Shown: positions 16,050-25,782, counted from the first letter of the stretch. The stretch: 64,000 nucleotides of DNA from Bacteroidales bacterium UBA4360 (GCA_002393945.1 DGSO01000032.1:1-64000); one strand, 5' to 3'. Numbers and translations: made by a program. Notes: generated from the sequence alone by a model not told the origin.

Positions 16050-19000
16050 AAAGAATGATTACGCTGCTGGTTGCGGCAGTTCTGCTTGGGACACAGGCAT
16101 ATGCGCAGTTTTCTACACTGGGTTCCGAGAAGGGAAATGTGAAATGGAACCAGGTGAAAACGAGGAATTACAGGGTGGTGTATCCCGTGGGCTTCGACTC
16201 CTTGGGCGTGAAATATGCCCGGGAGCTGGAATATTACAGGCCTTTGGTAGGGGCATCGGCAGGATACCTTCCCAACCAGAGGTATGATGATTATATGCCG
16301 ATAGTCCTGCATCCGTGGTCTGCCGTCTCGAACGGAGCCGTGGTGTGGGGCCCGCGGAGAATGGATATATACACACATCCAGACGCTTATGGCGTCCTTC
16401 CGCCTTTCCCGTGGGAAAAGCTTCTTGCTATCCATGAGAACCGCCATGTGGCGCAGCTTCAGTTTTCCAAAGACGGCGCCTGGCGGGATTGGTGGTATCT
16501 CTTTGGTGAACTGCCGGCGCTGTATGTAGGATCAGCGTACGCCAATTCCGCAATGCTGGAAGGGGATGCCGTGGTTGCCGAGACTGCCCTTACCCCGTCA
16601 GGACGTGGTCGTACCGCCGATTTCCTCTCATACTACAGGATGGCTTTCGACAATGGAGACATGCGCAGCTGGTACCGCTGGCGCTACGGCTCCCAGAAGT
16701 ATTATACACCTGACTATTACAGGGTTGGCTACATGACGGTGGCCGGTGTAAGATACCTGTACGACGAACCTGTGTATATGGCATCGTACCTCCACAACCT
16801 CACCTCGCCATTCTCTTTCAACGCCCTGCACAAGACAACAAAGAAGATAAGCGGGAAAAAGTTCGGGGATACCTGGGAAGATATCACCCTTGCTTTCAAG
16901 GGTATCTGGGCCGATGATGACGCCCGCCGCGCTCCCTTCATTTACCCGCAGCCGGCAGTGTATGAGCCGAAACGTTTCACTGCATATTCCGGTATGGTTG
17001 CCGCCGGGGGCAAACTATATGCACTGAAGGAGTCACTGGACAAGTCACAGGAACTGGTTGAAATAGCCGAAGATGCCTCTGAGCGTTTTGTAAAGGCGTT
17101 TTCATCGGACAGCAAGCTCGCGTATTCACGATATAGCGACAGGTTCTACTGGGCGGAAACCATCCCGGACCGCCGCTGGGATTTCCATGAAACATCCCGG
17201 ATACGTTCGATTAGGCGGGATGGACGGAAGGTAAAGGATTTAACGACTGAGGGCCATTTCGTCAACCCGGCGGTTTCTGCTGACGGACGCCTTCTCGCGG
17301 CTGTCGAATACCTTCCCGAGGGTGGCTGCCGCATCGTCCTTTTCGACCTCGCTACAAGCCATGAGAAGGCCTCGATGTCGGTTCCCGAAGATCTTCAGGC
17401 AACGGAGGTGGCTTTTCTCGGTGCCGATGTGGCCTTTGCCGCCATCTCTGAAAACGGGACGGGCATTTACCGCACGGACTTCGTCTCCGTAAGTACGCTC
17501 CTGGAGCCTAACGTCGTGAAAATCAGGGATCTGATTTCGGATGGTGGCAGTCTTGTCTTTACATCGGATCTTAACGGAACAAGTGAGATATATCGCCTGG
17601 CCGGAAGTGCTCTTACCCGCCTTACCAACACCAAGTACGGGGTGTCGTCGCCCTGTTTCATGGACGGAAATCTGTATGTGAGCGCACTTATGCCTCAGGG
17701 GAAAATACTCTCCAAAATACCGCAGCCGCTGAATGTTCCTGTCTCTTTTGCAGATAATTACCGGTACCCCATTGCCGATGCGCTCTCTGCCCAGGAGGAA
17801 CTTCTCTACAAAGGTGCCGGGAAGGCGATAGTATCGGCCCCGGAAAAGGCGGGATTTGCAAGCGGACTCATGCGACTTCATTCCTGGTTGCCGATTTATT
17901 TCAACTGGGATTCTTTTACTGCCACAAGGACCGGATATTACTATGAAGTGGCTTCGCCGGGAGCCATGGCATTCTTTCAGAGCCTTGACGGAACATCCAG
18001 TGGCTCGCTTGGCTTTTCCTTCCACGAAAATCCGTTCGTGGAAAAGAAAGTGACGGCAGGCGCGCATCTGAGGTACCGCTACAGCGGGCTCTGGCCGGTG
18101 CTGGACTTCTCATTGGACGTGGGGGACAGGGCATCGGCAAGGCTCACCAATGCCATGACTTTCTCCGGTGATTCCTCCTTCGTTGCAGCAGCCCCTCTAA
18201 ACCGCGGGATATATCTTGGCGGCGCCGTCAAGGCATCTGTGCCTCTGAACTTCTCTTCGGGAGGATTCAATCGGAGTGTTGTGCCCTATGTGACTCTTTC
18301 TGCAAGTAATGATGTGTTAGGAGAGTATCTTGCCATATATGACGATGATACCCATGAGGAACTTCAGTTAGACAGTTATTCCAATGACAGTAAAACCAGG
18401 CCGTACCGTCCCATGATATGGACGCAGATAGGAGTGAGTGTGTCTTCCGAGAGGGCTGTCGCACCATCCCAGGTTTTTCCGAAAGCAGGAATAGGTGGTG
18501 ACTTCAAAATAACGGTATCGTCAATGAATCCATTCGTTTACCTTGGATTATACGGTTATTTGCCTGGTTTTACGAATCGTCAGGGAATCAAGTTGTCATT
18601 GGATGCCCAGGCCCAAGCGTCGGTTGGATTCGGCCTATATTCGATCATGAGGGGCATGCTGCCCAAATACTACTGGCTCCCTGTTGACACATGGGGCTTA
18701 GGTGCCGAGGACATGTCGCCAAGAGGGTTCGAGAGGCTTGGGGCAGGAGGTGCACTGTTGTTCTTTTCCGACGCACAGATAAGGGCCAGCGTCGATTATG
18801 CAGCGCCGATACTCCCCGTAGATTTTGCTGCCGGGCAGTATATCTATCTCAGGAACTTCGAACTGAATCCTTTTGCCGATTTTACCTTCAATTCCAGCAT
18901 TTTTGGCAACGGTTTCATGTATAGCGCAGGTGCAGACCTTGTCTTCCGTTTCGAGAAACTTTTCATGCTCCAGAATACCATGAAATTCTATATAAGAGCA

Positions 19001-19090
19001 GCGTATAACGGTGGTTCAGGCCCCCTGTTCGAGTCTCTCGGCATGAAGTCCCCTCTCTATGTGGGTGCTGGAGTCTCTTCTCCTTTGTAG
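16046..19090 (+). CDS. Large exported protein: HENRH zincin-like domain, propeller-like middle, probable outer-membrane barrel
   Basis: A 1014-residue protein with a signal peptide (residues 1-20, ending AYAQ). Residues 25-280 look like a gluzincin: HENRH at 130-134 fits HExxH, and LEGDAVVAE at 171-179 offers a third Glu ligand (Glu172 or Glu179) about 40 residues on. Residues 310-590 contain repeated units of the NPAVSADGRLLAAVEY and LVFTSDLNGTSEIYRLAG kind, as in TolB-like propellers. From about residue 640 to the end the sequence alternates in barrel fashion (HENPFVEKKVTAGAHLRYRYS, then SPLYVGAGVSSPL). It is translationally coupled to the DUF4249 gene, so it probably belongs to the receptor system, perhaps processing its substrate. 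No experimentally defined family was recognised; the domain reading is from motif and pattern. Confidence 0.75.
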   Translation: MKRMITLLVAAVLLGTQAYAQFSTLGSEKGNVKWNQVKTRNYRVVYPVGFDSLGVKYARELEYYRPLVGASAGYLPNQRYDDYMPIVLHPWSAVSNGAVVWGPRRMDIYTHPDAYGVLPPFPWEKLLAIHENRHVAQLQFSKDGAWRDWWYLFGELPALYVGSAYANSAMLEGDAVVAETALTPSGRGRTADFLSYYRMAFDNGDMRSWYRWRYGSQKYYTPDYYRVGYMTVAGVRYLYDEPVYMASYLHNLTSPFSFNALHKTTKKISGKKFGDTWEDITLAFKGIWADDDARRAPFIYPQPAVYEPKRFTAYSGMVAAGGKLYALKESLDKSQELVEIAEDASERFVKAFSSDSKLAYSRYSDRFYWAETIPDRRWDFHETSRIRSIRRDGRKVKDLTTEGHFVNPAVSADGRLLAAVEYLPEGGCRIVLFDLATSHEKASMSVPEDLQATEVAFLGADVAFAAISENGTGIYRTDFVSVSTLLEPNVVKIRDLISDGGSLVFTSDLNGTSEIYRLAGSALTRLTNTKYGVSSPCFMDGNLYVSALMPQGKILSKIPQPLNVPVSFADNYRYPIADALSAQEELLYKGAGKAIVSAPEKAGFASGLMRLHSWLPIYFNWDSFTATRTGYYYEVASPGAMAFFQSLDGTSSGSLGFSFHENPFVEKKVTAGAHLRYRYSGLWPVLDFSLDVGDRASARLTNAMTFSGDSSFVAAAPLNRGIYLGGAVKASVPLNFSSGGFNRSVVPYVTLSASNDVLGEYLAIYDDDTHEELQLDSYSNDSKTRPYRPMIWTQIGVSVSSERAVAPSQVFPKAGIGGDFKITVSSMNPFVYLGLYGYLPGFTNRQGIKLSLDAQAQASVGFGLYSIMRGMLPKYYWLPVDTWGLGAEDMSPRGFERLGAGGALLFFSDAQIRASVDYAAPILPVDFAAGQYIYLRNFELNPFADFTFNSSIFGNGFMYSAGADLVFRFEKLFMLQNTMKFYIRAAYNGGSGPLFESLGMKSPLYVGAGVSSPL

Positions 19091-19138
19091 CCACGACGTC
19101 CGCGGAGTCATTGTCGCCCGTTTAATTGATTAATTTCT

Positions 19139-19146
19139 TATCTTTG
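19139..19146 (+). promoter_or_regulatory. -7 promoter element for the 19154 lipoprotein gene
   Basis: TATCTTTG, 7 bases before the ATG at 19154. It suggests that the three small exported proteins form a transcription unit separate from the receptor operon. Confidence 0.55.
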
Positions 19147-19153
19147 TCAAGTT

Positions 19154-19819
19154 ATGAAAAAGTTGATTTGCATATTAGCCGCGGTGGCGGTGTTGGTTTC
19201 CTGCGGGACGTCAAGGTATGTGTCCGGAGTTCCGGCGGGTTCTGCGGCACCGGCGGCGCTCATTGAGCCGCTGTCATACCTTACGTATGTCCAGAGTACC
19301 GGAGAAGAAACATTTGATCCCGAAGGCTCGGAAAAGGCGCAGAAACTTCTTGCCGATGCCGTATCCGGAGCCTATCAAGGGCTAGGCGGTGTCCTTCCGG
19401 TAACGGATTCCGACAATCCCGACGGGCTCATCTATTGCATTGAGGCCCTTTCGCAAATCAACAATCCAAAAGGCCTGGAGCAATCGTCAGTGCCGGAGCC
19501 TGTCAGGAAGCTCCTTCTTGCTAACGGCTACAGATATGGCCTTCTGGTATACTCTACCGGGTTTACGCGGGACATGAAGAATTACGCCAGGGCCGTGGCG
19601 GGGAATGCCGTCCTTGCAATAGTCACTGCAGTTCTAACGCTCGGTATGGTTTCAGTTTACGGCATCGCCATACCGTACAGTTCCAAAGTTTGTCTAATGG
19701 TTGTGGACGCGCAGGAGAACCGTATTCTGTATTATGACAGCACGTCGGGCGAAATGAACCCCCTCGAAGCCAAGCACGTAAACAAACAGGTAGAAAAGCT
19801 CCTGAAGAATTTTAAATAA
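19154..19819 (+). CDS. Unknown lipoprotein with a hydrophobic C-terminal segment
   Basis: A 221-residue protein not recognised as a named family. The N-terminus is a lipoprotein signal (lipobox VLVSC, Cys17) followed by a low-complexity GTSRYVSG linker. The middle (residues 50-130) is a soluble region with GVLPVTDSDNPDGLIYCIEAL, and residues 145-175 form a hydrophobic stretch (AVLAIVTAVLTLGMVSVYGIAIP) before VCLMVVDAQENRILYYDST. It starts just after a -7 box and is followed by another exported protein. Confidence 0.8.
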   Translation: MKKLICILAAVAVLVSCGTSRYVSGVPAGSAAPAALIEPLSYLTYVQSTGEETFDPEGSEKAQKLLADAVSGAYQGLGGVLPVTDSDNPDGLIYCIEALSQINNPKGLEQSSVPEPVRKLLLANGYRYGLLVYSTGFTRDMKNYARAVAGNAVLAIVTAVLTLGMVSVYGIAIPYSSKVCLMVVDAQENRILYYDSTSGEMNPLEAKHVNKQVEKLLKNFK

Positions 19820-19887
19820 ACGTACTTCGCATTTTGATAATTGTGCAGCGGCGGAGCAAGGTTTCCGGATTTTTGCATTATAACAGT

Positions 19888-20487
19888 ATGAAACGGATAA
19901 TTACTATACTGGTGGCACTTTCGGCAGTGCTGTCAATGAATGCCCAGGGGCGGCATGAGATAGAAGTTCTCATGGGCGGTCCCGTAAGCGGCATCTTCTT
20001 CAATGAGTGTTCAAGTTATGCAAAGTATGATTATTATTACAGCAGCGGTAATACTTTGAAGGACCTTTATGAAGACGTGAAATATCGCGACAGCTTCATC
20101 GGCATGGGCCTGGTGTATTCGTACGAGGTAAAGTCCTGGCTCAAGCTGGGCATCGACGCAACGGCTTCAATCGAGGAGGTGACCACCCGGAAAGGATTGG
20201 CCTATAAGGAAGATGCAAACAATCTTTACTCCCAGGGCGTAAGCCACTTTACCGTCATGCCCATGGCAAGAATCCGCTACAAGGACGGCTACAAGGCCGA
20301 AGCCTATGGCCGCATTGCGGCGGGCATGGAGTTCATAACCAACTGGGGAGACGAGGAGCAGAAGCAATTCGCCTGGGAGGTCGTCCCCTTCGGCCTGTGC
20401 TTTGGAAAGAAGGACCTTCATTTTATCTTTGAAATGGGTCTTGGAACAGCCTATATGGCAAGGTTTGGAATCAGTTACGAGTTTTAG
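19888..20487 (+). CDS. Small outer-membrane beta-barrel-like protein, unknown
   Basis: A 199-residue exported protein. ATG 19888 gives a clean signal peptide (MKRIITILVALSAVLSMNAQ); the frame is open 18 codons further upstream, but those codons are not signal-like. The rest alternates hydrophobic and polar residues and ends in the aromatic stretch YMARFGISYEF, typical of a small barrel. No specific family was recognised. Two bases separate its stop from the next lipoprotein gene. Confidence 0.75.
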   Translation: MKRIITILVALSAVLSMNAQGRHEIEVLMGGPVSGIFFNECSSYAKYDYYYSSGNTLKDLYEDVKYRDSFIGMGLVYSYEVKSWLKLGIDATASIEEVTTRKGLAYKEDANNLYSQGVSHFTVMPMARIRYKDGYKAEAYGRIAAGMEFITNWGDEEQKQFAWEVVPFGLCFGKKDLHFIFEMGLGTAYMARFGISYEF

Positions 20488-20489
20488 CC

Positions 20490-21140
20490 ATGAAAAGGAT
20501 ATTTATACTGTTTGCCGTAGTGGCGGCCATTGTATCATGCGACAAGTATGATGACACTTTCGGCCCTTCAACCTATGAGAGCTCTTCTCCTCTTGAACTC
20601 TATATGCTGTCAATTGCCGATGACGGGGTGTCGTCGGTCCTCGCAGAACTGGAAAGCGCGCTCCAGACAGATCCGGACGGTGTCGTAGGCAAGTACTTCT
20701 ACACCAACAACGGCCTGTCCCTCACGGCCGACGGTGCCGTCTGGACAGTGAACCGTGAAGGCCCCCTGAGCGGCGCCACCATGAAAAAGGTAACGGGGAA
20801 AAACGTCTGGATGATAAGCTACAACGGCGATTTCAGCATGAACGGGACCTCGTTCCCCACCACCTTCGAAGTCACCGCCACCCTTGCCGATTCTGAAATC
20901 GGTAGCCACATGAACTGGGATGTCGAATTCAGCGGCACCAGGACTGAAGAAGACGGCTACTCCTGTTCATTCTCGAATGCCGAAGTCCCCGTCGGGTTCA
21001 AGGCCATAGAGAACACCCGGAACTGGGGAGCTTATGGTTATCTTCTCATGACGGTCTACAAGGAGAACACCCGGATAGACAGAATCCTCATGGAACTGCG
21101 CGGTCTCCGCAGCTCCTCGTCCATCACCCACATCAAATAA
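20490..21140 (+). CDS. Unknown lipoprotein
   Basis: A 216-residue lipoprotein (lipobox AIVSC, Cys17), with the mature N-terminus DKYDDTFGPSTYES. The body is beta-rich and appears soluble, and no catalytic motif is visible. It is the last of three small exported proteins in a row and is followed by a long hairpin (21176-21221). Confidence 0.78.
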   Translation: MKRIFILFAVVAAIVSCDKYDDTFGPSTYESSSPLELYMLSIADDGVSSVLAELESALQTDPDGVVGKYFYTNNGLSLTADGAVWTVNREGPLSGATMKKVTGKNVWMISYNGDFSMNGTSFPTTFEVTATLADSEIGSHMNWDVEFSGTRTEEDGYSCSFSNAEVPVGFKAIENTRNWGAYGYLLMTVYKENTRIDRILMELRGLRSSSSITHIK

Positions 21141-21175
21141 TAGTCATCTGACGTCAGCATCAGCAAAAACGGGCG

Positions 21176-21221
21176 TTTTTGTCAATGCGGGCGTCAGCGA
21201 TGACGCGCGCATTGACAAAAA
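21176..21221. repeat. Long hairpin with TTTTTGTCAATGC arms
   Basis: Arms at 21176-21196 and 21201-21221 are complementary at 20 of 21 positions around a 4-base loop (GCGA). The arm sequence resembles part of the tandem repeat at 11500-11604, so this is a dispersed repeat that could also end transcription of the upstream lipoprotein gene in both directions. Confidence 0.8.
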
Positions 21222-21277
21222 GGGCCAAAAATGACAACCCAGACGTCGAGGGCAGAGAGATTATGGGAAAGTTTGCG

Positions 21278-21285
21278 TATATTTG
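21278..21285 (+). promoter_or_regulatory. -7 promoter element for the DUF2723 gene
   Basis: TATATTTG with the ATG only 6 bases downstream (21292). The in-frame TTG at 21283 lies inside this element and is therefore an unlikely start codon. Confidence 0.6.
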
Positions 21286-21291
21286 CAAACT

Positions 21292-24200
21292 ATGGACAAA
21301 AAGACATTCAACAGATGGAACTGGATAGTCGCCGTTGTGGTGTTTGCAATTTCTGCGGCGACATATCTTTCTACTATAGAGCCCACTGCCAGTTTCTGGG
21401 ACTGCGGCGAGTTCATTGCATCATCCTACAAGCTTGAGGTGGGACATCCCCCGGGAAACCCGGTGTTCCAGCTCATTGCAAGGTTCTTCACCATGCCCTT
21501 CGGTGCCGATAAGGCCGCCGTCGCGGTGAATGCCATGAACGGAATCCTGAGCGCACTCACCATTTTCTTCCTGTACCTGACGATTGTGTTCTTTGCGAAG
21601 AGGGTGGTGGGAAGAGATTTCTCGACTTCGCTCGAAATGACAAAGGGGACGCTCGAAATGACAAAAGCTCAGGCGATAGCGATAATGGCCTCGGGTGCAG
21701 TGGGAGCGCTGGCGTATACGTTCTCGGATACGTTCTGGTTCAGTGCGGTTGAGGGAGAGGTGTATGCAATGTCGTCACTTTTCACGGCGCTGGTGTTCTG
21801 GGCGATGTGCCGCTGGTATGAAACTGCAGACCAGCCCCATGCCAACCGTTGGATAGTTCTCATAGCGTTCCTGATGGGTCTTTCCATCGGCGTGCACCTT
21901 CTGAACCTCCTTACCATCCCGGCCTTCGTATTCATGTATTATTACAGGATGAACGAAGACAAGAAACTGCCGTTCAAGAAGCTTCTGGGCATTTTCCTCA
22001 TCGGCGTGGTAATTGAGTTCCTGCTGGTCTACCTGTTCATCCCATACCTTCCCAAGCTGGCGGCGTTCTTCGACCGCATATTCGTGAACGGCTTCGGCCT
22101 GCCGTATAATACCGGTGCCGTGTTCTTCATGGTGGCGCTGCTCGGCCTCTGCTTCTGGGCACTGTTTGCAACCCTAAAGAAGGGGAAGGTGTTCTGGAAC
22201 ACCGTTACGCTCTGCGTCACGACGCTGGTGATGGGCTTCTCGCTCTTTGCTATAGTAATTATCCGCTCCAGCGTGAAAACGCCCACCAACGAGTATCAGC
22301 CCGATAATCCCTACACCCTGGTGCGCTATCTGAGCCGTGAGCAGTACGGCTCCACGCCGCTTGTTTACGGGCAGTATTACGACGCTCCCTACGACCTCAA
22401 GGTTACCAAGTATTGGGCTCCTCTCGACGGCAAGTACGTGAAGGCCGACGGCCCTGCAGATGCAGCATATCGGCCCGAAGGGAAGATGCTCTTCCCGCGC
22501 ATGTGGTCATCGGCAGACCCTCGTTACATAGACTTTTACGAGCAGTACACCGGCGGAAAGGGAACGAAGGTTAGAGGCGCCAAGCACCGCAAGCCGTCCT
22601 TCGGCGCAAACCTTACGTTCTTCTTCGACTATCAGCTGAACTGGATGTACTGGCGTTATTTCATGTGGAACTTCGTGGGAAGGCAGAACGAGATCCACAG
22701 CCCCACGCCCGGAGAACTCTTCTACGGGAACTGGGAGAGCGGCATCAAGTTTATCGACCAGCTGCGCCTGGGAGACCAGAGCAATGCTCCGGAGCCGCTC
22801 AGGAACAACAAGGGCAAGAACCACTACTACTTCCTGCCGCTGCTGCTGGGACTTATCGGCCTTGTGTATCAGTTTGAAAGGGACAAGAGGGGCAGCTGGC
22901 TGGTGTTCCTGATGTTCTTCATGACGGGCATCGCCATAGTTCTGTACCTTAACCAGCCGCCGTTCCAGGTGAGGGAGAGGGATTATGCCTATGCCGGGTC
23001 GTTCTATATGTATGCCATATGGATCGGCCTTGGAGTGGCTGCGCTGTATGAGTGGATAAAGGACCTTGTAAAGGCCCCCAAGGCAGAAAAGGCGGTGGCG
23101 ATCGGCGTCGGAGTCCTTTGCCTTGGCGTCCCCGCCCTCATGGCCGAAGAGAACTGGGACGACCATGACCGCAGCGGCCGTTACACCGCCGTTGAGATGG
23201 CGAAGAACTACCTCAATTCCGTGGGGAAGAACGGTATCCTTATCACCCACGGAGACAACGATACATTCCCTCTGTGGTATGCACAGGAGGTTGAGGGCGT
23301 GAGGACCGACGTCCGCATCGTGAACACCTCGCTGCTTGGAACGGACTGGCACATCGACCAGATGAAATGGGCCGTGAACGAAAGCGCTCCGCTGCCTCTC
23401 ACCGTATCCCAGCGCCAATATCTCTACGGCAACAACGAGTACGTATATATCACGTATGACGATGGCTCGCCCATGTACATCAAGGATGTGATGGACGTGT
23501 TCAAGGACCCCAAGATGAAGGTCCCGCTGGAGAACGGCATGAAACTGGACTTCATCTGCGCCCGCAACATCGTCATTCCCGTGAACAAGGAGAACTGCCT
23601 GAAGTACGGCATCGTCCCTGAGAAGTTTGCCGATGAGATCCCCTCCGAGATAATGCTCACCATGTCCAAGGACAAGAACTATCTCACCAAGCCGGAACTC
23701 TTCCTCCTGGACCTCCTGTCCAACTACCAGTGGGACAGGCCCATCAACGTCCTGAACCAGGGCGGAGACCTCAATATCGGCATAAAGGATTACCTTATGT
23801 ATGAGGGCTATTCCTGCAAGCTAACGCCCATCAAGAACAAGGTTTCCGCTACCGATGCAGGCAAGGTGGATGCCCTTGAGCTCTACCGGAAGATGAACGA
23901 GGATTACAGCTGGAAGGCCATGTCCTCCAAGGGCTGGTTCGTGGACTATCAGAACATGTACACCTTCCTTGGCGTGATGAGCCAGAGGCAGCTCTTCCTC
24001 ACGACGGCCAATGCCCTTATAGACGCCGGAGAACCTGAGAAGGCCCTTGAGATGCTGGACAAGCTCCAGGTTTGTTTCCCGGAGGAGAATTTCCCTCTGG
24101 AAACCATCAGCGTGGGCTTCTCCGGCAACGACTACATGGTTGCCCAGCTCATCGAGAACTACTACTACCTGGCTGCATCCGGCCTCCTGTCCGACGATGC

Positions 24201-24441
24201 TGCCGCAGCGGCGAAAGCATCTGCCCAGGGGCTTGCAGAACGCTTCGGCGGCCAGCTTCTTGACTGCGCGGCCTTCTACCTGCAGTGGGGCAACTACGGC
24301 AGCGGCGAATTCGAAACCGCCGGCCGCGTCCTCCTCTACGTTGCCGATGTCTGCAAGCAGTACGGCGACGAAGACCTCTCCAAGACCCTGGAGGACCAGT
24401 TCACCGAAATGCTTAATGTGGCGAAGGAAGGACTTTCTTGA
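21292..24441 (+). CDS. DUF2723 multi-spanning membrane protein (glycosyltransferase-like)
   Basis: A 1049-residue protein. The first 500 or so residues hold many membrane helices and the family's start motif ([46 protein letters not shown]), which resembles the DxE loop of protein O-mannosyltransferase-like GT-C enzymes. The soluble C-terminal half contains [20 protein letters not shown] and a helical, TPR-like tail. The activity is not established; transfer of a lipid-linked sugar is plausible. Residues 108-125 ([18 protein letters not shown] region) translate a dispersed repeat and a partial second copy, in frame. The ATG at 21292 is preferred over an upstream TTG that lies in the promoter. 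Confidence 0.88.
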   Translation: MDKKTFNRWNWIVAVVVFAISAATYLSTIEPTASFWDCGEFIASSYKLEVGHPPGNPVFQLIARFFTMPFGADKAAVAVNAMNGILSALTIFFLYLTIVFFAKRVVGRDFSTSLEMTKGTLEMTKAQAIAIMASGAVGALAYTFSDTFWFSAVEGEVYAMSSLFTALVFWAMCRWYETADQPHANRWIVLIAFLMGLSIGVHLLNLLTIPAFVFMYYYRMNEDKKLPFKKLLGIFLIGVVIEFLLVYLFIPYLPKLAAFFDRIFVNGFGLPYNTGAVFFMVALLGLCFWALFATLKKGKVFWNTVTLCVTTLVMGFSLFAIVIIRSSVKTPTNEYQPDNPYTLVRYLSREQYGSTPLVYGQYYDAPYDLKVTKYWAPLDGKYVKADGPADAAYRPEGKMLFPRMWSSADPRYIDFYEQYTGGKGTKVRGAKHRKPSFGANLTFFFDYQLNWMYWRYFMWNFVGRQNEIHSPTPGELFYGNWESGIKFIDQLRLGDQSNAPEPLRNNKGKNHYYFLPLLLGLIGLVYQFERDKRGSWLVFLMFFMTGIAIVLYLNQPPFQVRERDYAYAGSFYMYAIWIGLGVAALYEWIKDLVKAPKAEKAVAIGVGVLCLGVPALMAEENWDDHDRSGRYTAVEMAKNYLNSVGKNGILITHGDNDTFPLWYAQEVEGVRTDVRIVNTSLLGTDWHIDQMKWAVNESAPLPLTVSQRQYLYGNNEYVYITYDDGSPMYIKDVMDVFKDPKMKVPLENGMKLDFICARNIVIPVNKENCLKYGIVPEKFADEIPSEIMLTMSKDKNYLTKPELFLLDLLSNYQWDRPINVLNQGGDLNIGIKDYLMYEGYSCKLTPIKNKVSATDAGKVDALELYRKMNEDYSWKAMSSKGWFVDYQNMYTFLGVMSQRQLFLTTANALIDAGEPEKALEMLDKLQVCFPEENFPLETISVGFSGNDYMVAQLIENYYYLAASGLLSDDAAAAAKASAQGLAERFGGQLLDCAAFYLQWGNYGSGEFETAGRVLLYVADVCKQYGDEDLSKTLEDQFTEMLNVAKEGLS
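21614..21666 (-). repeat. Dispersed CTCGACTTCGCTCG repeat, copy 4, plus a half copy, inside the DUF2723 gene
   Basis: A full copy at 21614-21644 (GAGATTTCTCGACTTCGCTC ...) is followed by a partial one, GCTCGAAATGACAAAA, at 21651-21666. Both are read in frame and add about 18 residues between two membrane segments. Confidence 0.85.
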
Positions 24442-24467
24442 AGTCTGCAAAAAAATGTGTAATTTTG
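24438..24467 (+). promoter_or_regulatory. pgk promoter (TTG, 19 bases, TAATTTTG)
   Basis: A -33-like TTG at 24438-24440 (overlapping the upstream stop codon), a 19-base spacer and a -7 box TAATTTTG at 24460-24467 fit the Bacteroidota promoter. A perfect 10-base inverted repeat (24443-24452 and 24463-24472) overlaps the spacer and the -7 box. Confidence 0.6.
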
Positions 24468-24472
24468 CAGAC
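24443..24472. promoter_or_regulatory. Perfect inverted repeat over the pgk promoter (GTCTGCAAAA/TTTTGCAGAC)
   Basis: Ten-base arms spaced by ten bases, one turn of the helix apart, with the right arm covering the -7 element. It could be an operator for a dimeric regulator or an RNA hairpin that ends the upstream transcript. The sequence alone does not decide. Confidence 0.5.
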
Positions 24473-24502
24473 CTTAAAGACAACATTTACACAAACGATA
24501 TT

Positions 24503-25756
24503 ATGCAACAATTCATTGACAAGTACGACTTCACGGGCAAGAAGGCCATCGTGAGAGTCGATTTCAACGTCCCCCTGAACGAAAATTTCGAGATTACCGA
24601 CGACACCCGTATCGTAAGGGCAATGCCCACCCTCAAGAAGGTGCTGGCAGGAGGCGGTTCCGTCATTATCATGAGCCACCTGGGCCGTCCCAAGAAAGTG
24701 GATCCCAAGTTCTCCCTCAAGCACATCGTGAACCATGTGAGCGAGTGCCTTGGCGTTCCCGTACAGTTCGCAGAGGACTGCCAGAAGGCCGATGAGCAGG
24801 CCGCAGCCCTCAAGCCCGGCGAGGCTCTCCTCCTCGAGAACCTCCGCTATTATGCCGAGGAAGAAGGCAAGCCCCGCGGCCTCGCAGAGGATGCCTCCGA
24901 CGAAGAGAAGAAAGCCGCAAAGGCTGCCGTGAAGGCCTCCCAGAAGGAGTTCGTCAAGAAGCTCGCCTCCTATGCCGACTGCTACATCAACGACGCATTT
25001 GGCACCGCACACCGCGCACACGCCTCCACCGCCCTCATTGCCGATTACTTCCCCAACGACAAGATGTTCGGCTACCTGATGGAAGGCGAAATCAAGGCTA
25101 TCGACAACGTTCTCAAGAACGCACAGCGCCCCCTCACCGCCATCATCGGCGGCTCCAAGGTTAGCTCCAAGCTCGCAGTCCTGAAGAACCTCGTGGGCAA
25201 GGTTGACAACCTTATCATCGGCGGCGGCATGGGCTACACCTTCATCAAGGCCCAGGGCGGCAAGATCGGCCTCTCCCTCCATGAGGACGAACTCATCCCC
25301 GATGCACTCGAAATCCTCGCAACCGCAAAGGAGAAGGGCGTGAACGTTTATCTCTCCATCCAGACCGTCGCAGGCCAGGCCTTCGAAAATGACACGCCCC
25401 AGCGCATCTTCGACACCAACAACATCGCCGAAGGCTGGGAAGGCATGGATGCAGCTCCCAAGACCCTCGAAGCCTGGAAGAAGGTCATCCTCTCCTCCAA
25501 GACCATCCTCTGGAACGGCCCCGTGGGCGTTTTCGAACTCCCCAACTTCGCAAAGGGAACCCTCCAGATTGCCGAAGACCTCGCCGAGGCCACCAAGAAC
25601 GGTGCCTACACCCTCGTAGGCGGCGGCGACTCCGTAGCAGCAGTCACCCAGATGGGTTATGCCGACAAGGTCTCCTACGTCTCCACCGGCGGCGGCGCCA
25701 TGCTCGAAGCCATCGAAGGCAAGGAACTCCCCGGCGTAGCAGCTATCCGCGGATAA
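24503..25756 (+). CDS. pgk: Phosphoglycerate kinase
   Basis: A 417-residue glycolytic enzyme that transfers phosphate from 1,3-bisphosphoglycerate to ADP in the cytoplasm. Family landmarks appear in order: [11 protein letters not shown] near residue 17, SHLGRP near 60, [15 protein letters not shown] near 163, GGSKVSSK near 210, and the C-terminal GGGDSVAAV and STGGGAMLE. The frame is open far upstream inside the DUF2723 gene, but the conserved N-terminus starts at ATG 24503. Codon use is strongly C-ending, as expected for a highly expressed gene. Confidence 0.98.
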   Translation: MQQFIDKYDFTGKKAIVRVDFNVPLNENFEITDDTRIVRAMPTLKKVLAGGGSVIIMSHLGRPKKVDPKFSLKHIVNHVSECLGVPVQFAEDCQKADEQAAALKPGEALLLENLRYYAEEEGKPRGLAEDASDEEKKAAKAAVKASQKEFVKKLASYADCYINDAFGTAHRAHASTALIADYFPNDKMFGYLMEGEIKAIDNVLKNAQRPLTAIIGGSKVSSKLAVLKNLVGKVDNLIIGGGMGYTFIKAQGGKIGLSLHEDELIPDALEILATAKEKGVNVYLSIQTVAGQAFENDTPQRIFDTNNIAEGWEGMDAAPKTLEAWKKVILSSKTILWNGPVGVFELPNFAKGTLQIAEDLAEATKNGAYTLVGGGDSVAAVTQMGYADKVSYVSTGGGAMLEAIEGKELPGVAAIRG

Positions 25757-25765
25757 AACCCTTCG

Positions 25766-25782
25766 CCCGCAGAAACTGCGGG
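25766..25782. terminator. Short hairpin after pgk
   Basis: CCCGCAG/CTGCGGG with a 3-base loop, 10 bases after the pgk stop. No T-run follows; with the larger hairpin downstream it may protect or end the pgk mRNA. Confidence 0.45.

Noticed and set aside
21283..21291. TTG start three codons upstream for the DUF2723 protein
   Set aside because: The TTG is part of the -7 promoter box; the ATG at 21292 is the sensible start.
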